From Albugo candida (Eukaryota; Oomycota; Peronosporomycetes; Albuginales; Albuginaceae), in assembly GCA_905220665.1 (NCBI GenBank), contig CAJNAR010000191.1, positions 124,001 to 188,000 on the forward strand: 64,000 nucleotides of DNA. The letters are read 5' to 3'. The first letter of the stretch is position 1. Every line of letters begins with the position of its first letter. The position numbers and the translations under genes are program-made. This document shows positions 50,889 through 62,720 of the stretch, piece by piece. The notes below the pieces were generated by a model. It was not told the origin of the DNA. It saw only the letters and a list, made by a program, of their open reading frames with translations, and made no database searches.

Positions 50889-52887
50889 AAGAATCCTTAT
50901 CCAGCCCCCACCCCCCATGAATTAATAGATTGATTGGCGTCTGATTGGTCTGAGTAAATGCAACGAAATAAATACAATAAAAGCACAAAAAAGAATTTGG
51001 TTTCTACAATTTTTGTATTACTTAATCTGATCTATATTCAAATCTACTGCTGCACGTGTTGTTGGTGTTGTTGGCGTACTAGTCACCAATGCTGCTCAAA
51101 ATCATGTAGAGACAGTGGTCTCATTTCATGACGGAAAGCATGGGCGCAAGGATAGCCCATTGTGGATGTCAACAAGCCTACAAGTAAATTGAAGTTGCAG
51201 TTAGTTGCAGTAAATGACTTTTGGTCGAAAATACTTGCACTAGCCATAGTCTATAGAACTTGTAAATCTCGTTCATCACTAATCCGCTGTTGGTTCTACC
51301 GATGAGCTTCGCGCAGTCCTGCACATAACCTTTGAGAGCATGGCACCAAGCTGCATTTTGCTGCACAATGACAGCAAGCAAGCCTTCGCAGGCAAAGGGA
51401 ATGCTGAATCCACGGAGTAGATCACCTGCAGTGAATAAATTGTCAGATGAATATGACTTTTCCAGCACAGCCAGCATACAATAGAACTTTCTGCTGCCGC
51501 AAAGAGCCTTTTTTGAGAGCAGCATGGGAGCTCTTCGCCCAGATGCTGTTACAAGCCCATTATGACGCCTATTGTGAAGGAAAGAAGCAGCAAACGGATC
51601 CTTGTAAACCATACAACTGTCTCAAGGTAGCTCATTGAAGCTGCAGGGAAGGTGGGATGCCTAACTGAGAGGTGGGTCTCAAAAACTGCAATGGCTGTGG
51701 CGGCAACAAGCTGGTTCCAGGCTTGATTAAAGTTTTATCTGGCTTCTGAGGTTTAAAATGTTGTCCTTTGCTTGGCAAGAATGTTCTCTTGTATATGCGA
51801 CCGGCAAAGCAAGAAAGATATACCAGAAAACATCTCTGACAACGCCCTCATCAGTGCAAGCGCCCGATCTGCGTTAAAGATGAGTGGTGCATGTTGTAGA
51901 CCATATCCTCCTGGAAGATTTCTTCGTGATGGTGCATTGCCTATAAGTAGTCTGCCGAAGTCTCGTTCCTCATGATGCAGTATGCGAAGGGGAAGGGCCA
52001 ATGTGTTGCTGTGATGCCAATAATATGGAGAAGAGAGAGTCCATATCTCCTGGTTTTATAGGTAGCATTATTATTACTAATAAGCCAGACTCGACCAGAA
52101 CTGTACTTTTTGCAATTCTACTTTGAAAAAGGTGAGATATTAGCAGGTGATCTAACTGCTGCAGAGCATCAACTGAAAGAAGTAGTCACCGAGAGCAAGT
52201 TAATCTAATAAAGCTACCAGTGCAGATCGACCTGCGAGCATACAAATCCGTTATGCATGACGCAAGCCGAAGATATCTTGAGCTGCGGCCATACCGTTGT
52301 GGTTTTGGCGCAGTAAAGTGACAATACGGCCAGGTATCACACCATAACGACCCAGCATCAAGACTGATTGGCAGATTTCCTCTTTTGAATCGCTCTCTGT
52401 CGGCTGCGTAGACTGGTGAGCAATGTGAGCATAATTCTGCTCTCCATTGTCAACTTGCACTGGCCATTGACCAGATTCTTGTCGGCGTAAGCTGGTCTTG
52501 AACAAACACGCGATACTACGGCAGGAAGACACGCGTTGACGAGTCTACACGCACCACTGGAGGATTTAATTGGGAGAAGGCAAGACTCAAAGCTTTCACT
52601 TCTCATTCTGCCTAGTTACTATCTTTTTTGTGCGTTTGACAACAGCAGCATAGCCGTCTTGTTCTAAATGGTCATCGATTCCTGTCTTTATCTGTTCCAT
52701 TGAAGCGTAGGAAAGTGTAGGGGGAGGAGGGTGGTGCAAGGCTGTTTATTGTGGTCTTTAGAGGAGATAAAATTGTGGTTCTATTTCTTCCGTTGCATTT
52801 TTTCAGACCAATCAGAGGCACGATTTCCAGTCAAGCTATACAATCTGCGCTTATTGTAGAAAAGTTGGAGGCTGAATAACGATTCCC
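50889..52887 (-). mobile_element. Mutator-like element (MULE) with about 100-bp terminal inverted repeats
   Basis: Left end GAATCCTTATCCAGCCCCCAC and right end (reverse strand) GGGAATCGTTATTCAGCCTC are inverted repeats continuing through CTGATTGGTCTGA...AATGCAACG, about 100 bp. The interior is a minus-strand MULE transposase relic (listed separately). The left 600 bp match 56125-56760 at about 75-80%. Long inverted repeats are typical of Mutator elements. A 9-bp target duplication was looked for and not found, probably because the ends are old. Confidence 0.75.
51100..52532 (-). pseudogene. MULE transposase relic (FAR1 / SWIM type)
   Basis: Minus-strand frames in the order of a MULE transposase: QWPVQVDNGEQNYAHIAH then GVIPGRIVTLLRQNHN...DIFGLRHA (52532-52251, the FAR1-like N-terminal block); PLIFNADRALALMRALSE followed by ISFLLCRSHIQENILAK (about 51900-51760), the MULE core pattern TDRE-ALM...HLLCQWHI-KN; then QNAAWCHALKGYVQDCAK, and MGYPCAHAFRHEM (about 51160-51120), resembling the C-x-H end of a SWIM zinc finger. 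Stops and shifts break it, so it is inactive. The assignment rests on motif order. Confidence 0.7.
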
Positions 52888-52902
52888 TTAGCTTAATATA
52901 TA

Positions 52903-55489
52903 CGGTGCATGACACTTGAAACCAGCAAACCCTGATTTTGAAAGGCCAATTTTCGGATCATATTACCCTATAATGTTGTCGCTGCTGATTGGCTAAAAGT
53001 ACATCGTAAACAATCGTCCTTGCCCTGACCTAGGCTCAGTCATCGCCACTAACTACTTACCCGCTTGAAACCTCAACCATCAACCTGCATTCCGACAAAT
53101 ATCGTAAAATTATGCCTCGCCTAAATAAGTTAAAAAGGCAGATGCGGGAAATGAGAGAGGTCAAGCGCGCCAAAACCGATAACAGCTCAGGCCTTTATTT
53201 TGTCTACTGAAAGCAGTTCTGGAGAAGACCTGGATGTTTCGGAGGGCAATGATGACGAAAATCTCGACTTCGCATCTGTTAAAGCAAATATTGGAAGAGC
53301 CTATCAAGCAGCTTTTGTAGTTCTACCGTTACCAGGATTAAACCATAACAGGCCAATCCAATATACAGGTGGTGCACCTCGAACTCAAAGAAGGAAAAGA
53401 GCCGAACTGAAGAAGGCTTCTGTGGCTGTAATCTTTTAACCAAATAATTTGCTGTTGCAGGACCTGTTTTGCAAGAAGCTGAGGTTACGGATGAGGGTGA
53501 CAAATAGGATGACGACGAGGATGGTGCAGTCTGGAGAAGGGAGAGGCTGACAACCACCATTAACACACTCGCCACCCGAGCAAAGACTGGAAAAGCCGAG
53601 CAAAACCGGCGACTTGCAGTTCTTTCTTATCTTCAGCTGGTAAAATCTGGATATGCGCGAATAGCAGCTAGCACCCTGATAGCGGAAGGTGCTGGGAGGG
53701 GTGTGTATTTTGCGCGCTCTCTGCGTGCTTGGGCAGCACTCTGTCTAGAGGGCGAAGAATTGCCTTTGTCGCAGACGGGAAAACATGAAAAACGGCGAAG
53801 CTACCGCAGGATGAGGACTGCATTCTACCGTATCAGGAGTATCTTCGAGCGAACAAGTTCAAGATAAAAGTATCAGATCTGACAGAACATGTCAACACGA
53901 ACATCCTTCCACGACTTGGATACGCCCCATCTCCCACAATCTCTGAAAGGACTGCTACACGCTGGCTCCATTCACAGGACATCAAATACCGCAAAGTAAC
54001 TAAAGGAATATACATTGACGGTCATGAGCGGGAGGATGTTATTGCGTACCGGCAACAATTCCTGGATCGAATGGCCGACCTTGAGGCGCGGATGCCTACT
54101 GTTGTTGGGAAGGAGGAAGTCGATGGTAACAATGAGTTCACTGCAATCACCTGGCCCCCTGATGGCATTCGTCCACTCATCTTGGTAACTCATGATGAGA
54201 GTACTTTTGCCGCTCATGATGGACTGAAGCGTCTTTGGTTGCCAGACGGTGAACAAAAATAGGGACAGGGCAGGTCCATTTACGTCAGCGACTTCCTTTG
54301 CAACATCATAGGCCGGTCAGAACATGATGAAGAAAAGGCTGCTCAGCATCCTGACCTACAAGCAGCGGCCTGTATTATCATGCAACCTGGCACGCAGCAT
54401 GACGGATGGTGGACATCGGAAAAACTGTGCAAACAAGTCTGTGACTTGGCTATCCCAATCTTCGAAGCTCAATTTCCCGGCTGTCAAGCTCTTTTTGCCT
54501 TCGACAATGGAACTGGACACAGTGCATTCGCCCCCGATACCCTTCGCGCTGGCACAATGAACTTGTCAAGTGTAGGCAAGCAGCCAAAGATGCGTGCAGC
54601 AACTTGGGGACACGGAGTCTCTCAGGATTTGTTTTTTGCTTATGACCATCCTGATGAAACGCACCGTGGTCAGGCAAAGGGACTGAAAGTTGTGCTGGAG
54701 GAACGTGGGCTGTGAGAAGCTGGCCTGAAGGCGCGATGCAAAATATATCCTGTAGATGGCGCAACCTTTGCTGCGCCAGGAAAATTATGGCCGATAAATC
54801 AGACTACAAAGCACAAGTAGGAATGAAAGAGGAGCGAATTGTTGCCGCTGGTAATCAAGTGATATTTTACCCGAAATTTCACTGCGAGCTCAACTACATC
54901 GAAAACTTTTGGGCAGCCGCTAAGCGATACGCCAGAAAACACTGCAATTACACTTGGAAAAATTTACTCGTAACAGGTTCAGCTGCCTTGGCATCTGTTG
55001 CACTGGACGAGATACGTCGACACTCACCTAAAGCTTTGCGAACCATGGACGTTTACCGAAAAGGTCTCACCGGAAAAGAAGCAGAGTATGCGGTGAAAAA
55101 GTACAAATCCCACCGACGTGTACTCAATTCTGTTTTGATGGATGTGGGTGTTATGACAAGATAAGTAGCACCTTTATTGACAGTTTCCTGCAAAACTGAT
55201 ATTATTCTTCGAAACATAATATTATCCTGCAAAAAATAATATTCGACAGAATATTTTAGGCGGCCAAATTTTCTCCAACCCTAGAAAAATGCCAAAATTC
55301 AGACGACTTTGCACCGCTACTGCTCCATGAAAAGTTAAGAGAATAAAAATCCGAGATTTGTGAAGGGAAGCTTAAAGCATGCTCTTTGTTGCCAAAGGCT
55401 TGTTTTCTGTGTAATTTGTATTTTGGCCAAGCCTTAGCGATTCTTGCAGGGTTACTAAAGTTGCTGGTTTTAAAAAGTGACATGCACCA
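52903..55489 (+). mobile_element. Tc1/mariner-like DDE transposon, 2.6 kb
   Basis: Ends are inverted repeats: left CGGTGCATGACACTTGAAAC, and right (reverse strand) TGGTGCATGTCACTTTTTAA, continuing to AAACCAGCAA on both sides. TA dinucleotides flank it at 52901-52902 and 55490-55491, the target site of this superfamily. The interior carries a plus-strand DDE transposase. It sits between the MULE and a related MITE. Confidence 0.8.
53112..55164 (+). pseudogene. DDE superfamily transposase relic, fungal type
   Basis: Starts MPRLNKLKRQMREMREVKRA, with a frame change soon after. From about 53820 a good frame reads EDCILPYQEYLRANKFKIKV, GYAPSPTISERTATRWLHSQ, KGIYIDGHEREDVIAYRQQF, then the catalytic blocks VTHDESTFAAHDG (first Asp, near 54190), LFAFDNGTGHSAFAPDTL (second Asp, near 54505), and FYPKFHCELNYIENFW with the third acidic residue (near 54870-54915). 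Stops at 54260 and 54713 and a frame change near 54750 break it. The HDE-TF...DGHEREDV and PKFHCELN blocks are like transposases common in basidiomycete fungi. Base composition is more GC-rich than the flanks, which may point to transfer. Confidence 0.8.
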
Positions 55490-55597
55490 TATTTTGGGAA
55501 CCGTTATTCAGCCCCCACCTTTTCTTTAATCAGCCCGCAGCCTCCATAAATTAATAAAAAGCGTGCCTTCTGATTGGTTTATATAAAAATAAATAAA

Positions 55598-56106
55598 GGG
55601 AACCGTTATAATTTCCTTAGTGCGTTAGGTAAAATCCTCTCAGTTTGATATGATTAGCTAATGTTCGAGCTGTTTCGATATGATTGGCCAAATTTCGAGA
55701 CTGAGAATTCAACCATATCGACTGCGAAAGAAGCTATCATTCTCACCCGGAAACCATCTTTAAAAAACAAGTTTACAGAACATAAGGTTCTTATGTCATA
55801 AATGACCCATACACAGTGAATCATTAGGTCTCCGTTTACAGAATAGAATAGTTTTGTGTTATCAACAAACCGTGAACTGCGAAATAGTCTAACAACAATG
55901 AGCTACACGAACAAAAGCGAACGCTGCTTGAGCTGAGTGATTGCAAAATTGAGCGCAAGATAGTTTACGTCCAAAATTTAGCGGGCAGTGCTATCATATT
56001 GTCCCTTACCTAGGCGTACGTTAGCACTATGCAAGCATAAAATTAGTCAATCATATCAAACTGAGAAGATTATAACAAAAGCACTTAGAGGATTTTAACG
56101 GTTCCC
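55598..56106. mobile_element. Nested MITE, 509 bp
   Basis: Ends GGGAACCGTTATAATTTCC and (reverse) GGGAACCGTTAAAATCCTC are inverted repeats that also share CTCAGTTTGATATGATT about 40 bp in. Flanked on both sides by TAAA (55594-55597 and 56107-56110). Its first 11 bases equal those of the host element, so it may be a derivative of the same family. No coding frame. Confidence 0.75.
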
Positions 56107-56124
56107 TAAATAAAATAAAAATTA

Positions 56125-56849
56125 CGGGAATCATTATTCAGCCTCCACCCTCCATAAATTAATGTCGATCGTGGCCTTTGATTGGTCTTAATAAGTGCAA
56201 CGGAATAAAAAATAATAGTCGTGAAAAAGACTTCGCTTTCAGCAAATTTTGTACTTCTTGATGTAAGTCTATATCTAAATCTACTGCTGCAGGCGTTGTT
56301 GGTGCTGTTGATGCTGCTGGTGTACCAGCCACCAATGCTGATCAAAATCATTAACAGACAGTGATACCACTTGATGACGAAAAACATGGGCGCAAGGATA
56401 GCCCATTGTGAATGTCAACAAGCCTATAAGTAGATTGAAGTTGCAGTCACTTGCAATTAATGCCACATAGTCGCAATTCATTGCACTTGATCAGATTCTT
56501 CAAAAAGTTGAAAGTCTCGGTCATCACTAAGCCGCTGCTGGTATTTTAGATGAGCTGCGCGCAAAAAAATCTTTCCATCACCTTCAAAAGCATGAAACCA
56601 AGCTGCATTTTGGACTATAGCTTGCTGCTTTGAATTTGCTGCACAGTGACAGCAAGCTAGCTTTTGCAGACGAGGCAAACTGCTGAATCCACTGAGAGTA
56701 GATCCACCTACGATAAATGAATAGTCAGATGAATATGACTGCTGACAGCATACAATACAACTTAACTATTAACACAGAAATACATTTTTGGAGTACAAAA
56801 TTTGTAATCTATTACATTATGGAGGGTGGGGGCTGAGTAACAATTCCCG
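56125..56849 (-). mobile_element. Internally deleted MULE copy, 725 bp
   Basis: Ends CGGGAATCATTATTCAGCC and (reverse) CGGGAATTGTTACTCAGCC, with TA on both flanks (56123-56124, 56850-56851). The interior matches the left 600 bp of 50889-52887 and keeps the minus-strand transposase tail: VQNAAWFHAFEGDGKIF, MGYPCAHVFRHQVVSLSVND, FDQHWW, and a TPAASTAPTTPAAVDLDID tail. The catalytic core is missing. The coding frame differs from copy 1 mostly by substitutions that keep the peptide, suggesting past selection or coding origin. Confidence 0.75.
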
Positions 56850-56999
56850 TAATTTTTCCTTAATTTATTCTGTTATTTTTACATGAACCAATCAGAAGCC
56901 ACGCTGTTCATTAATCTACGGAAGCTGGGGCCTGATTAGAGAAGAGGTGGGAGCTGAATAACGATTCCCTACATTTTTTATGAATCCAAAAATAAATCC

Positions 57000-57620
57000 A
57001 CTAAAAATGCCAAAAACTTTCTCCACAGTACTTTATCTGATGGATGTTGATAGATTGACCAATTTGCTCCACCTGCACACCCAATTGCGTGCCCAACGGG
57101 CTTCGATCATATAAGCCATAATTTTGTCAAGATACTACAGTATTTTTTGCTCGACCTCTAAATTTCTGGCTGACAAAATGATGTCGTTCACCAAGAGCAG
57201 AATGTAAATTTGCCATCACAATTGTACAAATAGAGACAAGATTTTGTCTAACATGGCTTGAATACATAGTTAGAAAACCAGAAAACTACTTCAGTGCTCC
57301 ACTCTCTTCCAGATTGAGATAATTATCAAAGTGCTTTGTTAATGACGAAAAGCATTTCTTTGTTGTCGCACGATTAAGCCTCGACTTCTTGCAGGTATTG
57401 ATTGATGCTTAGGAAAGCATTAAGATTAGGGATAGAGATGCGATACTTCTTCAGGTCCCATTGAAATACAGTGTTTCACACGTGACAACCACAACGATGT
57501 TGATGTAACCCTTATAGATTACAAGATACTATACGGTGCACACCGCGAAAAGCATTTTGAATGTAGCCATGCGTGCCACAGGGGAGAAAGTGTCCTTAGA
57601 GTGGGTTCTAGGCCGCTATG
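57000..57620 (-). pseudogene. Copia reverse transcriptase relic
   Basis: Minus strand: SPVARMATFKMLFAVC (about 57600-57540), matching the TFSPV.R..T...LLA RT block, and LLLVNDIILSARNLEVEQK (about 57215-57150), where LVND stands for the catalytic YVDD. Multiple stops between. No LTRs are attached. A separate, older Copia copy. Confidence 0.6.
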
Positions 57621-58453
57621 TGTCCCCTCAAACCACAACTCGTGCCTTGATCTGCACCACGTAGCCAAATTGGTCTGTCCTCGAATCGAAAACCTAATTT
57701 TCTACCCAATGATCATGGAATCAATTTCTCTTCTTCGTTGGCTTTCAATGCCTCCATTTAGGTATCCATATATCATAGCACTTAGATCTCATAGCTCGCC
57801 GGGGTAACTGTTAGATATATTGAGGTCGCTTATGTAATTCACATTTTTCACGACGATATGTGTAGGTTCTTCAAATGCTGAATACACTTTGCAATATCCA
57901 AACCTTATAGGACCATTCAAAATAATATAGTCACATATCGTTCTGCTTTGGCGTCGACACCTTGAGCGAAGACTCAAATCGTTGTCTTCCAATCTATAGA
58001 CTTCGGGCTGTCTTCAAGTACCCCTGCACGCTGTGACGTAAGTATCAAAATGTTAGAATCTTTATCAAGTAGGTTGGCAATCATTCCATCACAGCTTCAA
58101 TTTTTTACACGTTTGATGCTGATGATCTAAATTTTATTTCACTACATTATAACATGGCAGTACCCGAACGTAATCGCCCTCATCTTCCCTTCCGAGTCGG
58201 AGCAATCTCTTTCTTGATGATCTTCACGAAAATCATACAATCATTATTTCTAATTTTAGTAGCTGTTATGCTGACCAACAAGAAAGAATTGATTCTTGAC
58301 GTGCTCGGTGCCACCTTGCGTACTCTGACTCCTTTTGCGTTGCTTGTTACCAAAGACAAGAATTTTCCAGTATTCGTTCGTGGTTCTGCGGAAATAATTA
58401 ATGTCCTCAGGAGTGTACTTTGTCATATTAGTGCTAAGTCGTAACTTATCTTA
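57621..58453. other. Intergenic, one 96-codon hydrophobic ORF
   Basis: The only notable frame is 58154-58444 (+), starting from a true ATG, MAVPERNRPHLPFRVGAISF, with a hydrophobic helix ISFLMIFTKIIQSLFLILVA and no known domain. No promoter or homologue can be named, so it is not called as a gene. Confidence 0.35.
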
Positions 58454-59530
58454 GGGTTTGACTATTGCAACAGACCTTTTGACTAAGAGTTTGACTACCA
58501 CAGACGTTTTGACTAATGCCACAGACAAAACACCTCAATTGGCTAATTTGAGTAACGTCAATATGATTGGTCAATAAGGTAGCTATATAACTGCTTCAAC
58601 GTAAGATATGTTATATAATGCAATGTTCTCTAGATCGGAAATCTGATACACAAACAAAGTCGATGACGGTCCTTAAAATACGACTCTGAACCCGAGGTAA
58701 AAATAAAACATGGTCAGGTTATCAATCTCTGCACCTTTGGTCCGGGTCTTCTTAAACATATCGCCATTAAACCTTCTTCTGAAGCTAGTTGCTTTATCAA
58801 CTCTGCGGTAGTACGTTTAAGAATCCTTCTAGAATAGCTCACTTGTTGTCACTCACATGATATACATGTGCGTGTTTAAACACCATTCCCCGACAGACAT
58901 GGTCAAGCAGTATATCAAAAATCGTGAGAATTTGGATCGGAATTGCCACATGCACATCGAGAAAGATTATTATCCAATTTTCACAGAAAGTCGAAAAACT
59001 GCACAACCTTCGTGTGTAGTAGCTCCAATCGACGTTATAAGCACGACGACGGAATAGAAATTGGTGCGAGGGGACAGAATGAGAATTCGTGGTAGCGCAT
59101 TAACGCATAATTTCCCATTCTCTTCTCTTCATAAACTTTAACAAATGCGAACTTTGAAGACTGAAGCTGCGAAAGCTAACTGATATTAATCTGCGACCAG
59201 TTTTCTGATGGTGCTTCATGCTTCATCGCGAAGCATGTTTGGCGCGATGCCTAGGCTATTTAGAATAACAAATATATCTTGGAAATTTATTTCGAATATT
59301 CGAATAATCTGGGCAAATAAGAAAAGAAATGATGTTTAAGTGAACATATTCAGCGCCGGTATTATCCTATTTTTTTGACTGAAATGGAGAAGTATCATAG
59401 TATATTTTATACGTTGAAGCAGTGATATAGCTACCTTGTCGATCAATCATGTTAACGTTACACAAATTAGCCAAGCAGAAGTGTTTTGTCTGTGGCATTG
59501 GCCAAAACGTCTGTGGCAATAGTCACACCC
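58454..59530. mobile_element. Non-autonomous element with ~130-bp terminal inverted repeats
   Basis: Left 58454-58615 starts GGGTTTGACTATTGCAACAG; the right end (reverse strand from 59530) starts GGGTGTGACTATTGCCACAG. Both arms contain the CCACAGAC and ACGTTTTG words, CTCAAATTAGCC-like and CTACCTTATTGACCAATCAT-like blocks and end TTGAAGCAGT. The 780-bp centre has no gene. A target duplication is not clear. The 18-bp word TGCCTAGGCTAT near 59250 also occurs at about 41173. Confidence 0.8.
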
Positions 59531-61651
59531 TTCCTCTTAGCACGTCTCTGCTGGCAGACTTCGCAACATGCGATACACCTTCTTCAATTAATTACAGGTT
59601 GAGCCTAGATTCAGCCTTTCAATCACAAAACTTGTAAATATAGCTTCATGGTGACCTATCCATGCAGGTGAGTCCTTTTTAGCTTATCCTGCACGCGATA
59701 TAACTTCTGCACACAGTCATATAGAAGACTTTTGCTCGCCCTCGTAGTAGATCGATACGAGTCCATCCCTCATCATCACGTTAGTACTTTGCACCATAAT
59801 ACGCTTCGCAAGCTTCATCGAAAGGATACCTTCGCCACTAAAAGTCACGTATAGGCATTCCTTGCCAATAGCTATATGGTTCAGTAAGCTTCAATCAGAT
59901 GCGTTAATCATGACATACTTGTAGAGTACGAGTACAGAAGTCCCCGTTACAGCGTCCCGGAATTTTTGTAAATACAATATTGAAGTCCTTGCGCTAGACT
60001 TCTTCACTCTCGGAGTGTGCTCGATTGATATATAATTGATTTGTGTGTCGAAGAGGACGCATAGCACCACGTAGTCTTTGGATAATTGAGAACGACTCAA
60101 AAGATACACTTGAAAAGAAATTGATCCCCAAATTGTACAAGTTTACTACATTGCTTCTTTCTACGACATTTCATCGAACGGCGTATTCAACTTGTTGAAG
60201 CTGTGTCAAATGCAGATAAGGATTATTTCCGCAGATGTAGCATGCTCAACTTTCAATTCAGCTCATATGGGACAAAGAGATAAGATGCCGAAAAAGACCG
60301 AGAAGATAATCGATTGTGGAACATGACAAGCACAAAACGTATTGAGTGGATGGTCTGTGCGAAAAGGGTGCCAAGTGAAGAAGCGGAATTATAGATTGCT
60401 ATTCCCACAATCATAGCACACGCCAACATTTCTGAGCCCAAAAGCGAGCCAGAAATTTGACGACTCGTTACGCGTCTTACCATTTCTAATTTTTGAAAAG
60501 TAAAGCTAGGCAATAGACCTTATTCCTGAGTTACGCCATCCCTAAATAAGGAACAGCGAATACCGCTCGTATCGCCTTGTGTTACTCCAGCGTTTTGAAG
60601 AGCATCATCATCGTCGTAGGAACTTCGCTCGATAAGCGCTTCTGCAAGGGAGAAGCGGTAAGGATTCCGAATAATGTATCTGCCTTCTGTATCCATATAT
60701 ACTTAGCGTCAATATATTCTAGCATGCTTCTTATCCTGTAGGAATAACATTACTATGACATCCTGTAATTTATGGACTCAATCCAAAGTTTCTATTGGTC
60801 CATTATGGCGCTGCTAGATAACGACCCTTGCTGCGGCCCTCGCATTTTTCCGTCTCTTCGAGTTTTCTGGAATGACGTGAACAAAATACTACATAATTTT
60901 GATTATCTCTAGATTCATTTCGCTGATCAATTACCTCGTATAGATACGATGAGCTCTCTAACAATAAGATAAACAGTGTAATCCAGCAAAGACGGAAATA
61001 AACAAGCCACATCTAAGGTGAACGGACCGATAATCAGCAGTCTACAATGGATTAAGTTGGACGTTGAACCATTCTAGCAATACAATACTAGAGATGCGAG
61101 CATCGATTTACTCACTCTCCCGAGAAGATTCGGTCGCATTCGCCGGAATAAAAACGTAATCTTCACGAGGCATACCCGCAGATTCTCAAATGCCGGTAAA
61201 GTATGTTTTTTGTTTATGCGAATATGACCATTTTGCTTGAACAGAGCTAAGACTACTAACGAGGTCAATTAATATTTATACCCTACTGTTTTTACTACAA
61301 GCGAAAGCGATAGGCTGATGGACTTTGACTTCAGTGCAAGATTATTTGTGTTCACCAAGTCTTTTCTGAGTTATTCACCTGGAAAAGTTGAGATATGTCT
61401 GAACCAAAATCATGTAATAGGCCAGTAGAGGAGGAATGTCGGGTTATACTGAAAGCAAAATCCAGCTAATAGCGTGAGAAGTTTGATGCATTCTATTTCA
61501 GATGAAGGCTTTGTAACGGTATTGCACGTCGGCTGTTTTGAGTGATGCGTGCAAGAGGTGCTAATAGGGATTACCTTAAGTGGATAAATACCAGTTAGCC
61601 AGGAGCCGTACTAAGTACGAAATGAAAGCGGGGCGTCTATCAGTCGTCAAA
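59531..61651. other. Intergenic with possible Copia scraps
   Basis: No gene recognised. On the minus strand near 59700-60000 some blocks (SLKLAKRIM, MMRDGLVSIYYEG) vaguely resemble the protease to pre-integrase part of Copia polyproteins, but too weakly to call. An 86-codon frame at 60253-60513 (-) has one hydrophobic stretch and no family. Confidence 0.35.
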
Positions 61652-62720
61652 TGGTGTGCGCCACACTAGGATGAACGTGGCCATTCAACTAGGACTAGAA
61701 TCCGAGTTGCATCTGCATTTATACTTGTCTATGTCGTACCCACAGCAATGATGCTCGACTTTCAAAAAATCCACCAAATGATCCTTGCGTTGCGAGTGAG
61801 ACAAAACTTTTCCAATACGAATGAGTTCATCCTGATCGTTACACTGTCCTCGAAAGTACCGACAGTGCGTACTAAACGTGGTGTAGATCACGGCAAGTGA
61901 TGAAACTGCTGGAGTCGCCGATCGCTGATCGAACGAACGACGACTGCGATCGGTCCAGACGAATTGTAGCGTCTCCGCTTGCATTGCAAACCGCAAGTGT
62001 GATATAATCTGCTGATAAAACTTCCACGCCGGGCGTAATGCTGGCACAATTGCACATGCAATATGCGTCCAACGTGGTCGGGACGAGAAGAACTGATCCC
62101 AATTAGGTAGTAACTCCATCCATGATTGTTTCCTGTGGTCGTACAATATAATGTCGGGATGACTATCCTAAAAAAACCCAAAACAAGATCGAGCTGGCAA
62201 TATCCGAAAGGTCAGTCGAAACTTTGAATCCCTGAAAATCGCTAAGCCACGCTTCCAAAGATGCCGTGATGTTTCCGTAAATGTTCCAGCTTATTCGGTA
62301 GGCACGCAGTAGATGGGAAAGAGTTGCCATCTCTTTGCTTTGTATTCTCACATAAAAGAATCTGCCTCTTGTGCTTGGGTGGATCCAAGTGATGGGACCA
62401 ATCGTCTTGTGGATACGCGTATTATCTGAGTGACTTCATTGTAAAGTCGACTAACCACGTCCGATGTATTCAGCTATTCATAGTTCTTGTAGTGATCGAC
62501 GAATGCTTGCTTCGTTGGATGCGTATCGCTTTCTAGAGAAAAAGTCTTAAAGACTTCAAATCTCGAAAATTGTAGCAGACGATTTTGGGCATGTGTGATG
62601 TGTCTCGTACACGATGCCAATTCTACAAAAGATTTTGCGCACTCGATCACGAGTAAAAGATATATACTCTAACTTTTTTTGCGCAGTGGGATTACATCGT
62701 AAATTTACCTCGACATCCGA
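61652..62720 (-). mobile_element. 5'-truncated LINE fragment, minus orientation
   Basis: Homologous to the LINE 3' half at 41372-42560. It starts with the same 3' end ATGGTGTGCGCCACACTAGG (plus strand) and codes RPRWTHIACAIVPALRPAWK and FVWTDRSRRSFDQRSATP (61685-62146, -), nearly as in the longer copy (RPRWTHIACAIVPTLRSDWK). Further right, GAATCTGCCTCTTG and GTAAAGTCGACTAACC parallel the longer LINE but are heavily decayed. Confidence 0.8.

Larger units (their letters stand above)
55496..56969. mobile_element. MITE with ~100-bp TIRs, host for two nested insertions
   Basis: Left 55496-55597 and right 56850-56969 are inverted repeats (GGGAACCGTTATTCAGCCCC; reverse right GGGAATCGTTATTCAGCTCC), colinear for about 100 bp through CTTCTGATTGGTT. 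The repeat is homologous to the TIRs of the MULE at 50889. Without the inserts it would be about 236 bp, essentially two TIRs back to back. Confidence 0.75.

Noticed and set aside
59690..60100. Copia protease/pre-integrase relic
   Set aside because: Only a loose resemblance over about 40 residues; not strong enough to assign.
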